From NCBI GenBank assembly GCA_005862285.1, contig SZXW01000010.1, positions 310,001-374,000 of the forward strand: a stretch of 64,000 nt of DNA. Reading direction: 5' to 3'. The notes below the pieces were generated by a model. That model saw nothing but the letters and a program-made list of their open reading frames with translations, ran no database searches and was not told the DNA's origin. The translations under genes and the position numbers were made by a program. This DNA comes from Chlorobium sp. Lineage in GTDB: Bacteria > Bacteroidota > Chlorobiia > Chlorobiales > Chlorobiaceae. Positions within the stretch are counted from its first letter, which is position 1, and every line of letters starts with the position of its first letter. Positions 29,664-37,246 of the stretch are shown piece after piece.

Positions 29664-30995
29664 ATGAAAACGGCACGGGAACTGGCCCTCAATGTTCTAC
29701 AGGCACTTGAAACCGGACCATCGAAATCGGATACGCTCCTGCATCAGGCACTCGACAACTCTTCATGCAACCGTCCCGACCGGGCACTTGCCACCACTCT
29801 TGTCAACGGTGTACTGCGTTACAGGGACCTGCTCGATTTCATCATCTCGCATTTTTATCATCACAAGCTTGCAAAAGCAGCCCCCGTGCTGCTGAACATT
29901 CTGAGACTGGGAACGTACCAGCTTCTTTACCTTGACAAGGTTCCTGACTGGGCGGCAGTAAATGAATGCGTCAAACTTGCCCGGAAATACAAGGGGGATC
30001 GACTGGCAAAACTCACCAACGGAGTTCTGCGCAAAATTACCCCCGAAAATGTGCAGCTTGACCAATGGCTGAACGATAAAGAACCTCTGGAGCAGCTCTC
30101 GCTGAAATACTCTCACCCTGCATGGCTTGTCGTCCGCTGGATCGAAACATACGGCAGAAGCAGGACTGAAGCGCTCCTTGCCTGCGACAACCAGTCTCCG
30201 GTTTTCGGCTTCAGGATCAACCGGCTGAAAACATCGATTGAGAATTTCTTTGCAAATCCTGCACTGTCGGACATCGAAAGAGAAGAGTGCGGAATCGGGT
30301 TTTTCTTTTTTTCAAAGGAGTTTCTGAATTTCGAAGCACCCATCCGTGATGGGCTGCTTTCCGTCCAGAACCCCACTCAGGCTCTCGCGTGTCTTCTGCT
30401 GAACCCGTCTTCAGGAAGCACGGTGATCGATATGTGTGCCGCACCCGGCGGAAAGTCAATGTTCATGGCTGAACTCATGCAGAACAAGGGTAAAATCATC
30501 TGCGTCGACCGTTACGAACAGAAACTGCTGAAGCTCGAAAAACATGCCCGGGCACTCGGAATTTCCATCATTGAGACAATAGCCGCTGATGCGAGGAGCT
30601 TTCAACCGGAAAAGAAACCCGGTTTCATCCTGCTCGATGCGCCGTGTACCGGAACGGGAGTGCTCGGAAGGCGTGCGGAACTTCGCTGGAAACTGAACAT
30701 CGAAACCCTGACGGAACTTGTCGGGCTTCAGGCTGATCTGCTCGACCATGCCGCCGAACTGCTCGACACCGGAGGAATTCTTGTCTATGCAACCTGCTCG
30801 ATCGAACCCGAAGAAAATGAACTCCAGATAGCGTCCTTCCTTGAAAGACACCCCGAATTTAAAAAAGATACCGATTGTTCCTTGCTTCCTGAACGCTTCA
30901 GAAATGAAGCTGAAGAAAACGGCTCACTCCTTACCCTACCGGGAGATCTGCCTAGCTTCGACGGAGGCTTCTGCCAGAGGATGAAGAAAATCTGA
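29664..30995 (+). CDS. rsmB: 16S rRNA (cytosine-967-C5)-methyltransferase RsmB
   Basis: A 443-residue RNA methyltransferase. Residues about 1-140 form a NusB-like RNA-binding domain. The C-terminal SAM-dependent domain has VIDMCAAPGGKSMFMAE (motif I), DAPCTGTGVLGRR (motif IV, with one active cysteine) and VYATCSIEPEENE (motif VI, catalytic cysteine). The family methylates cytosine 967 in 16S rRNA. Its stop codon (30993-30995) lies at the first bases of a copy of the 9-bp-period GATCGG repeat. Confidence 0.94.
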   Translation: MKTARELALNVLQALETGPSKSDTLLHQALDNSSCNRPDRALATTLVNGVLRYRDLLDFIISHFYHHKLAKAAPVLLNILRLGTYQLLYLDKVPDWAAVNECVKLARKYKGDRLAKLTNGVLRKITPENVQLDQWLNDKEPLEQLSLKYSHPAWLVVRWIETYGRSRTEALLACDNQSPVFGFRINRLKTSIENFFANPALSDIEREECGIGFFFFSKEFLNFEAPIRDGLLSVQNPTQALACLLLNPSSGSTVIDMCAAPGGKSMFMAELMQNKGKIICVDRYEQKLLKLEKHARALGISIIETIAADARSFQPEKKPGFILLDAPCTGTGVLGRRAELRWKLNIETLTELVGLQADLLDHAAELLDTGGILVYATCSIEPEENELQIASFLERHPEFKKDTDCSLLPERFRNEAEENGSLLTLPGDLPSFDGGFCQRMKKI

Positions 30996-31038
30996 CCGAT
31001 CGGACTGATTGGACTGATTGGACATATCGGTCTGATAA
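30991..31038 (+). repeat. 9-bp-period GATCGG repeat, copy 1
   Basis: Imperfect tandem units of about 9 bases related to GATCGGACT / GATTGGACT / ATCGGTCTG, starting at the rsmB stop codon and filling the gap to the next gene. Same family as the copies near 31.2, 31.45, 31.95 and 49.75 kb. Confidence 0.75.
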
Positions 31039-31054
31039 TAATACCATGAAAACC

Positions 31055-31825
31055 TCAGACTTCCACAATTCCCTTGCATTCCGGATAGCCGGTACAGCCC
31101 CAGAACTGCCTCCCGGCACTCTTGCCATTTCGTACTGTACGCAGTACCATAGGCTTGCCGCATTTCGGACACTCTGGAACTGGATCGGTCCGATCCGACT
31201 GATCGGTCATATCTTGTTTCTTTCTGTTCCGCTCTGCAAGACGGGCTGCAGCAAGCTGCTCACTATACCCCCCTTCATCGATAAACTCACGCTCAAGGGC
31301 CTCAATCTGACGATCAAGCAGATAGTTTGCCTGATGGATCAGGCATATCGTGGCATTGGCCCGAATCGAGGGTTCCGCGTGATCCAGCCAGCGATTATAA
31401 ACAGAATAACGGAGATCGTCGGATTGCCTGGTTGCCGACTGATCTGTCCGATTGGACCGATCGGTCATATCGGTCCGATCAAAAACACCACTCCTTCTCA
31501 CCTCCATGGCTTCCGGGGAATCAGGTGCCCATTGAGGAAGATGACGATGCCGCAGGAAATCCTCGTAATCGAGCAGCAGTTCCTCAAGACTTGAACGGGC
31601 AACATTTACCAGCCGGAGCTCGGTCTGCGATGAGGCCGAGGATGCCCTGCTTCCCTCGGCAATATTCTGTCGACCGCTTCGGGCAGCCTGGATCATCTGA
31701 TCACTCATTCGCGATCGAGCATCAAGGTATTGTTCACAAAACCGCCAGGTCGCATCATAAATGATCGTCGCAATCTGAAAGCTTCGCAATTCACGATATC
31801 CTCCCCCTGGTTTGATCCTGCCCAT
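31055..31825 (-). CDS. Four-helix-bundle protein with C-terminal topoisomerase-type zinc ribbon
   Basis: A 256-residue protein. Residues about 1-110 match the four-helix-bundle family often linked to 23S rRNA intervening sequences (IKPGGGYRELRSFQIATII; RSGRQNIAEGSRASSASSQT; LEELLLDYEDFLR). The last 40 residues are a C4 zinc ribbon like the tail of topoisomerase I (CPKCGKPMVLRTV...FWGCTGYPECKG), suggesting nucleic acid binding. Function is unknown. Two Asp/Arg/Thr-rich linkers (DRTDMTDRSNRTDQS, about residue 115; DMTDQSDRTDP, about 210) are encoded by in-frame copies of the 9-bp repeat that surrounds the gene. The stop codon lies about 60 bases from the convergent rsmB. Confidence 0.8.
   Translation of the reverse strand: MGRIKPGGGYRELRSFQIATIIYDATWRFCEQYLDARSRMSDQMIQAARSGRQNIAEGSRASSASSQTELRLVNVARSSLEELLLDYEDFLRHRHLPQWAPDSPEAMEVRRSGVFDRTDMTDRSNRTDQSATRQSDDLRYSVYNRWLDHAEPSIRANATICLIHQANYLLDRQIEALEREFIDEGGYSEQLAAARLAERNRKKQDMTDQSDRTDPVPECPKCGKPMVLRTVRNGKSAGRQFWGCTGYPECKGIVEV
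31182..31214 (+). repeat. 9-bp-period GATCGG repeat, copy 2 (inside coding sequence)
   Basis: GATCGGTCC GATCCGACT GATCGGTCAT units within the gene at 31055-31825. Read on the minus strand they encode Asp-Met-Thr, Asp-Gln-Ser, Asp-Arg-Thr. The 9-base unit keeps the frame. Confidence 0.75.
31431..31490 (+). repeat. 9-bp-period GATCGG repeat, copy 3 (inside coding sequence)
   Basis: A longer set of units (GACTGATCTGTCC, GATTGGACC, GATCGGTCAT, ATCGGTCCGATC) inside the same gene. On the minus strand it encodes Asp-Arg-Thr, Asp-Met-Thr, Asp-Arg-Ser, Asn-Arg-Thr, Asp-Gln-Ser, a clean three-residue period. Confidence 0.75.
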
Positions 31826-31909
31826 AATCTCTCCGTTGTTTTGAGAATTTGCCGGTTATGTCTTCTTCTGATAATTACGCAAATTTTTCGTTTTATAAAA
31901 ATTATTCGA

Positions 31910-31987
31910 CAGATCAGACAGATCCGACCGATCGGACTGATTTACAAAATCGGACTGATCCGACCGATCGGTCAGATCAGACTGATT
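31910..31987 (+). repeat. 9-bp-period GATCGG repeat, copy 4 (upstream of xerD)
   Basis: The longest copy, about 78 bases, ending some 50 bases before the preferred xerD start codon. It consists of alternating GATCAGACA, GATCCGACC, GATCGGACT, GATCGGTCA-like units with a short break TTTACAAAAT in the middle. It would add a (Asp-X-Thr/Ser)n stretch to XerD if translation began upstream. Confidence 0.75.
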
Positions 31988-32037
31988 TTTGTTGTATCTT
32001 TTGGTATTTCTTCACACATCCGCCACCATGCAGGTTC

Positions 32038-32946
32038 ATGCTTGATGTCCAATACAGGAGTGTTCTCGATGGATTCCTGAACTACCTGCTTATCGAACGC
32101 AACTTTTCGGAAAACACGAGATTATCCTATAAACATGATCTCGAACGCTATCTGCTTTTCATGCAGGACCATATCGGTACACTTTCCGACATCAGACCTC
32201 CCCTTGTCCAGGAATTCATTACATCCCTTTATCATACCGGCCTCGAAGCCAGCTCCCTGGCCAGGAATGTTTCTGCCATACGGTCATTCCACAAATTCCT
32301 TGCATCCGATCGTATTCTCGTTACAAACCCTGCGGAAAACCTGCATCAGCCCAGGCAGTCTCGATACCTCCCTTCAGTGCTCACGGTCGATGAAACCATG
32401 CGTATGCTCGATGCACCGCTCGCACAGATTCCCCCGGGCAAATTCCATCTCCGGGATAAAGCAATCCTCGAGGTCCTGTATGCCACGGGTATAAGAGTAA
32501 GCGAACTTGTGAACCTGCAGCAGCAGAACCTGTATTTCGATGCCGGTTTTGCAAGGGTTTTCGGTAAAGGTTCGAAAGAAAGGCTTGTGCCGGTCGGACG
32601 ATCGGCTATCGAATGGACAACCCGTTACATCAATGAAATGCGGATATCACTTGTCAGGCGGGATTCGGAAGACTATCTTTTTCTCAATGCAAGAGGCAGA
32701 AAGCTCTCACGTATGGCTATTTTCAATATAGTACGGCAGTATGCATCCCTGGCCGGAATAGAAAAGGAGATCAGCCCACACACCTTCCGTCATACGTTTG
32801 CAACCCATCTGCTCGAAGGGGGTGCCGATTTGCGTTCTGTTCAGGAAATGCTGGGACACAGCTCGATTGTCACTACCCAGATCTACACGCATCTTGACAG
32901 GTCCTTCATCAAGGAAGTGCATAAAACATTTCACCCCAGAGGATAA
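32038..32946 (+). CDS. xerD: Site-specific tyrosine recombinase XerD
   Basis: A 302-residue tyrosine recombinase that with XerC resolves chromosome dimers at dif during division. The N-terminal SAM-like core-binding domain spans about 1-95. The catalytic residues are Arg in ATGIRVSELVNL, His-x-x-Arg in HTFRHTFATHLLEGGADLR, His in LGHSSIVTTQ and the nucleophile Tyr in QIYTHLD. The pattern LRDKAILEVLYATG and the C-terminal VHKTFHPRG favour XerD over XerC. The ATG at 32038 is chosen because the frame upstream reads only through the GATCGG repeat. Confidence 0.92.
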   Translation: MLDVQYRSVLDGFLNYLLIERNFSENTRLSYKHDLERYLLFMQDHIGTLSDIRPPLVQEFITSLYHTGLEASSLARNVSAIRSFHKFLASDRILVTNPAENLHQPRQSRYLPSVLTVDETMRMLDAPLAQIPPGKFHLRDKAILEVLYATGIRVSELVNLQQQNLYFDAGFARVFGKGSKERLVPVGRSAIEWTTRYINEMRISLVRRDSEDYLFLNARGRKLSRMAIFNIVRQYASLAGIEKEISPHTFRHTFATHLLEGGADLRSVQEMLGHSSIVTTQIYTHLDRSFIKEVHKTFHPRG

Positions 32947-32989
32947 GGAAAAAACTGCAGGCCTCTGAACAGCTGAAGGGAGGTTTCGA

Positions 32990-33469
32990 TCAATACCCTT
33001 TCATTTCGAGTATGACCCGCTTCTTGTCATGGCTCTCCATCTCTATTTTCAAAGCCGAAAGAGCCAGGTTCACATCGATGAAAAAAAAGATAAGTGAACC
33101 GCTCAGGCAGAGCATGCTGAAAATAAAAACCGATGAGAGAAGCATCGGCAGATCGATATTCGTAAGTGAGCTCAAAAAAAGCATAATGATCAAAATTGAA
33201 GCGCCGAAACAGGTCATGCAGGCTAAAAGGATAGCGGTCCTTATATACCTGGCTCTTTTCCAGAGAACGGCAACCTCTCTGTTGATCCTCAGGACATACG
33301 ATTCCGGGTTGGATTCAAGATCATCAAGCAGAGACCTTGACCGGTCGATGATCCGGCCGAGCCTGTTGGTCATGGTGAGAATAAGCAGACCGAGGCCGGA
33401 TATAAGGATCACAGGACCGATTGCGGTCTGGAGAATAGGGACTAACTCCCTGAATGAAGTAACTGACAT
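32990..33469 (-). CDS. DUF2721 family membrane protein
   Basis: A 159-residue inner membrane protein with three predicted membrane helices: about 9-30 (LQTAIGPVILISGLGLLILTM), 75-100 and 108-130. The conserved cytoplasmic stretch NRLGRIIDRSRSLLDDLE follows the first helix. This is the layout of the DUF2721 family, whose function is unknown. The ATG at 33469 fits the family start; the frame is open to 33583. It is convergent with xerD. Confidence 0.82.
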   Translation of the reverse strand: MSVTSFRELVPILQTAIGPVILISGLGLLILTMTNRLGRIIDRSRSLLDDLESNPESYVLRINREVAVLWKRARYIRTAILLACMTCFGASILIIMLFLSSLTNIDLPMLLSSVFIFSMLCLSGSLIFFFIDVNLALSALKIEMESHDKKRVILEMKGY

Positions 33470-33638
33470 GGTATCACATTTATCAACATAAAAAAACATA
33501 CCTGCACATTCTGACCAGCTATGGAACAGAACATTCAACTTTTCGAGTCCCCAACAAAATAGGAATAGATCCGTCAGATACAACAGAAAGATGGGTTTAT
33601 AATAAGACGGCAGGACCGGTAATTCTCCGGGATTCCGG

Positions 33639-35042
33639 TCAACGTGTCAATGCGGCAAGATCGACGACATCCCCTGTTTGCGGAACAGAAGCCTTCATAT
33701 GCAGTTTCTCTTCGATGGCATCCCTGAAAATCTTTTTCACTCCCTGGTCACCATGCACCACGTATACTTCAGGGTTGTTTTTGAAACCCCCGAGCCAGCG
33801 GAGCAGATCATCCTGGTCGCCATGGGCCGAGAGACCACCGATTGTATGGAGTGAGGACCTGACATGATAACTTGTACCATGAATCATAACCTTCTTCGCA
33901 CCATCGACAAGTTCCCGGCCAAGGGTACCTTCAGCCTGGTAACCGGTAATGATCAGGGAACATTCCGGCCGTTCGATATTGTGCTTGAGATGATGCAGAA
34001 TCCTGCCGCCATTGCACATACCGCTCCCGGCAATGATGATGGCTCCTTGTCTGATTTTGTTGATTGCCTGTGACTCCTCAACCCTGGCGGTAAGATGAAG
34101 GTTCTTCATGTACGGCATCCCTTTCCGGCCGTTCCGGAACTCGAGCGCTTCCTCATCGAACAGTTCAGGATAATCCCAGTAGATTCTGTTTGCTTCTATA
34201 GCCATGGGGCTGTCGAGATAGACCTGCCAGCGATCGAGAGCCCAGTTTTCAAAATGCTGAGCGAAAAGATAAAGCAGCTCCTGACTGCGGCCAATGGCAA
34301 ATGCCGGAATGAGAATGTTTCCGCAACTGTCGCATGCAGTACGCAAGATCCCGCCGATTTCAGCAAGGGTCAGATTGAGTGCCCGGTGAAGTCTGTCTCC
34401 ATAAGTGCTTTCAATGATCACAGCATCAGCTGCATCGATGGTTTCCGGATCTTTCAGGATAGGACTGCCGTATTGCCCGACATCCCCGCTGAAAACCAGT
34501 TTCCGGGAAACCTCTCCTTCCACTATCCATACTTCGATAAACGCCGATCCGAGAATATGTCCGGCATCCTGGAACCGGATGGTTATTCCTGGAAGTATCT
34601 GCTGTTTGACATTGTAAGGCAAACCCGACAGGGTTTCGAGGGCACGCAGGGCATCCTCACGGGTATAAAGCGGTTCGGCATGAAGATCGCGCCTGACCTC
34701 GGGATTCTTTCTCCGGTAAGCGGCATCATGCTCGGCAAGCGAAGCGGAGTCGAGAAGCAGGATCCTGCAGAGGTCTATCGTTGCCTGCTGGGTATAAACC
34801 GGGCCTCTGAAACCATGTTTCACAAGGAGTGGAAGACGCCCCGAGTGATCGATATGCCCGTGGCTCAGAACGACAGCATCAATGGACGATGGATCGAAGG
34901 GAAAAGGGGCCCGGTTGAGGGCTTCTTCCTCTTTTTTCCCCTGAATGAGGCCGCAATCCAGCAGAATGGTGAATCCGGCGGCCCTGAGAATATGGCAGGA
35001 TCCGGTAACCCGCCCTGTAGCACCGTAAAACTGAAGTTCCAT
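33639..35042 (-). CDS. Metallo-beta-lactamase / beta-CASP RNA-processing exonuclease-like protein
   Basis: A 467-residue hydrolase of the Ysh1/CPSF73-like family. The zinc site HGHIDHSG (the HxHxDH motif) is near residue 58. Further ligands lie in DAGHILGSAF and SGDVGQYG, and the beta-CASP motifs in ILIPAFAIGRSQELLYLF and IIAGSGMCNGGRILHHL. The C-terminal RMMBL region has GGLSAHGDQDDLLRWL. Relatives degrade or process RNA in the cytoplasm. The ATG at 35042 has GGAG eight bases before it. It follows the DEAD-box helicase gene by about 110 bases on the same strand, a suggestive RNA-turnover pair. Confidence 0.9.
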   Translation of the reverse strand: MELQFYGATGRVTGSCHILRAAGFTILLDCGLIQGKKEEEALNRAPFPFDPSSIDAVVLSHGHIDHSGRLPLLVKHGFRGPVYTQQATIDLCRILLLDSASLAEHDAAYRRKNPEVRRDLHAEPLYTREDALRALETLSGLPYNVKQQILPGITIRFQDAGHILGSAFIEVWIVEGEVSRKLVFSGDVGQYGSPILKDPETIDAADAVIIESTYGDRLHRALNLTLAEIGGILRTACDSCGNILIPAFAIGRSQELLYLFAQHFENWALDRWQVYLDSPMAIEANRIYWDYPELFDEEALEFRNGRKGMPYMKNLHLTARVEESQAINKIRQGAIIIAGSGMCNGGRILHHLKHNIERPECSLIITGYQAEGTLGRELVDGAKKVMIHGTSYHVRSSLHTIGGLSAHGDQDDLLRWLGGFKNNPEVYVVHGDQGVKKIFRDAIEEKLHMKASVPQTGDVVDLAALTR

Positions 35043-35150
35043 GGTTTGCTCCATTTAATCGTTCCGACATCACCGGTCATGACGACCGGTTCTGTCTTCC
35101 GACTTTACTTCAATATACGACAATCAGGGCTTTGTAACACTGAAGGCGCA

Positions 35151-36941
35151 TTATCCCTTCCGCTTCTTTTTATTGCCGGTGAAAAATTCAGTTTCCTTTC
35201 CGGCTTTTCTGGGGGCTTTCTTGAACGCTTTTTTCGGGCCGTAGGGTGAATGCCGTTCATCCTCATTTACCTTCGACAGTCTGAGCTGACGGCCGCAGAC
35301 CCTGACTTTGCGAAGCTCGTGAAACACTTCGTCCGGCATCCCTTCCGGAAGTTCAACCGTGCTGTAGTCGTCCTGGATGGAAATCTGACCGACCGATTCG
35401 GGATCGAGACCAACTTCGTTGAGAATAGCTCCGAGAATGTTTCCAGCCTTTACGCCGTGGGTGCTTCCGACCTCGAGACGGTAACGCTCCCTGCGTTCTT
35501 CGCCGTAAGCCTCGCCCCTGCTTTTCTTTTTCAATGGTCCCCGATCTTTCTGCGCTCCACGATCCCGCCGTTCAGTACCTGGACGATCTTCATTATACCT
35601 TACCTTTTCCGGCTTGTTCGAGAGCAGCAGCGGCGTGTCGCCCTGAAGCAGAGAGGCAAGGGCCGCTGCTGCTTCAATTACAGGAACGTCGTGCTCGTGG
35701 CAGTACTGCTCGATAAGGTTGCTGTAAAAGCCGAGATCTTCAGCTGCTATACGGTCGGTGATCTTCTGGTTGAATTTCGCTACCCTCTTGTTGTTGATCA
35801 CTTCAGTCGAGGGAAGTTCCATCAGTTCGATCCTGCTGCGCGTCGCCTTCTCGATTGCATAAAGCATGTTTTTTTCCCTCGGTGATACGAAAAGGATCGC
35901 CTCACCGCTTCGCCCGGCCCTTCCTGTACGACCGATGCGGTGCACGTAGGATTCGGTATCGGATGGAATATCGTAATTGATCACATGGCTGATCCGTTCG
36001 ACATCGAGCCCCCTCGCCGCAACATCGGTTGCAATAAGAATGCTGAGTGACCCGTCCTTCAGCTGATCGATGGTCCTTTCACGCTGTGCCTGGGCCATGT
36101 CACCGTTCAGGGCTGCAGCGGCATAACCTCTCGCTTGAAGTTTCTCGGCCAGTTCGAGCGTCATGGTTTTCGTGCGCACAAATATGATGATCCCTTCGAA
36201 CGGCTCGAATTCGAGAATCCTTGTAAGAATATCGATTTTGTGGCTTCCGCCGACAATCCAGTAACGCTGTCGGATCGTCTCGACGGTTGCGGTTTTTTTC
36301 TGAATGGTGATTTCTGCAGGATTTTTCAGGTACTTCTGAGCTATCCTGCGTATCTGGGCAGGCATGGTCGCCGAGAAAAGAGCGACCTGCCTCTCTTTCG
36401 GCGTCTGTTCGAGGATCCATTCGACATCGTCGATGAAGCCCATGCGCAGCATCTCGTCGGCTTCGTCAAGCACGAGGCACTGTATCGCATCAAGGTTCAG
36501 CGAACCCCGCCTCATATGGTCCATCACCCTTCCCGGCGTACCGACAACGACATGCACGCCGCGCTTCAGCATGCGAAGCTGCACTCCGTAATCCTGGCCG
36601 CCATAAATCGGCAATACATGAAATCCAGTGAGGTACTCGGCATAACGCTGGAAAGCTTCGGCAACCTGAATGGCAAGCTCCCTCGTAGGTGCAAGCACGA
36701 GCGCCTGCGGTTCGGCACGGGCTAGGCGGATATTGGAAAGTACGGGAAGAGCGAATGCCGCGGTTTTGCCGGTACCGGTCTGAGCCTGTCCGACAACATC
36801 ACGGCCTTCGAGAAGCAGTGGAATTGTCTGGGCCTGAATCGGGGTCGGGTTTTCATAGCCGACATCTTCAAGCACTTTCATAAGTGGTTCCGGAAGCTCG
36901 AGGCTGCGGAAATCGGTCACAAGCAATTGCTGTTCGTTCAT
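35151..36941 (-). CDS. deaD: DEAD-box ATP-dependent RNA helicase DeaD/CsdA
   Basis: A 596-residue helicase that unwinds RNA duplexes in ribosome assembly and mRNA decay, often cold-induced. Motifs in order: Q motif ENPTPIQAQTIPLLL, AQTGTGKT, PTRELA, DEAD in VLDEADEML, SAT in FSATMP, and HRIGRTGRAGR. After the core comes a DbpA-type RNA-binding domain (VGSTHGVKAGNILGAILNEVG; VRVCGRQLRLSKV) and a short Lys-rich tail. The ATG at 36941 is the conserved start. A 305-base AT-rich leader region precedes it, with a further RNA nuclease gene downstream. Confidence 0.95.
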   Translation of the reverse strand: MNEQQLLVTDFRSLELPEPLMKVLEDVGYENPTPIQAQTIPLLLEGRDVVGQAQTGTGKTAAFALPVLSNIRLARAEPQALVLAPTRELAIQVAEAFQRYAEYLTGFHVLPIYGGQDYGVQLRMLKRGVHVVVGTPGRVMDHMRRGSLNLDAIQCLVLDEADEMLRMGFIDDVEWILEQTPKERQVALFSATMPAQIRRIAQKYLKNPAEITIQKKTATVETIRQRYWIVGGSHKIDILTRILEFEPFEGIIIFVRTKTMTLELAEKLQARGYAAAALNGDMAQAQRERTIDQLKDGSLSILIATDVAARGLDVERISHVINYDIPSDTESYVHRIGRTGRAGRSGEAILFVSPREKNMLYAIEKATRSRIELMELPSTEVINNKRVAKFNQKITDRIAAEDLGFYSNLIEQYCHEHDVPVIEAAAALASLLQGDTPLLLSNKPEKVRYNEDRPGTERRDRGAQKDRGPLKKKSRGEAYGEERRERYRLEVGSTHGVKAGNILGAILNEVGLDPESVGQISIQDDYSTVELPEGMPDEVFHELRKVRVCGRQLRLSKVNEDERHSPYGPKKAFKKAPRKAGKETEFFTGNKKKRKG

Positions 36942-37246
36942 TTTGTTTTCTTTTCCTGTCATTGATGAAAAAAGCCTCGAATGAGGCGGAAGTGGCCGCA
37001 ATGCAGGAAAGAAAAAAATGAAAAAGAGTTCTCGTTAACCGAAAACATACGATCAAAGCAGGGGCAAAAACCGCCTGTCATCGTTTCGCAACAAACACAG
37101 GGACCATGGAATCAGCAAACGCCCTGGCAAATCCGTGCATCCTTTCTTAGCATATTCACCACATAATAAAACCGTCAGCATAGTACGATTTTATTTTTTA
37201 TAAAACGACAACTATTTAACCACGTTACCGGAATCGAAAACGGGAG
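36942..37246. other. Intergenic region upstream of deaD
   Basis: 305 bases between the stop codon of the TPR protein gene and the deaD start. It is AT-rich near 37150-37215 (a possible promoter area). I see no conserved RNA motif, gene or strong hairpin. A long 5' leader would fit a cold-shock helicase. Confidence 0.4.

Noticed and set aside
30991-31987. CRISPR array
   Set aside because: Unit is about 9 bases, tandem, without unique spacers, and no cas genes are near.
31849-32037. 63-residue N-terminal extension of XerD rich in Asp-X-Thr
   Set aside because: It is translation of the GATCGG repeat and AT-rich leader; XerD homology begins at the ATG at 32038.
34095-35249. 384-codon plus-strand frame
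   Set aside because: Antisense to the beta-CASP gene, whose motifs are complete.
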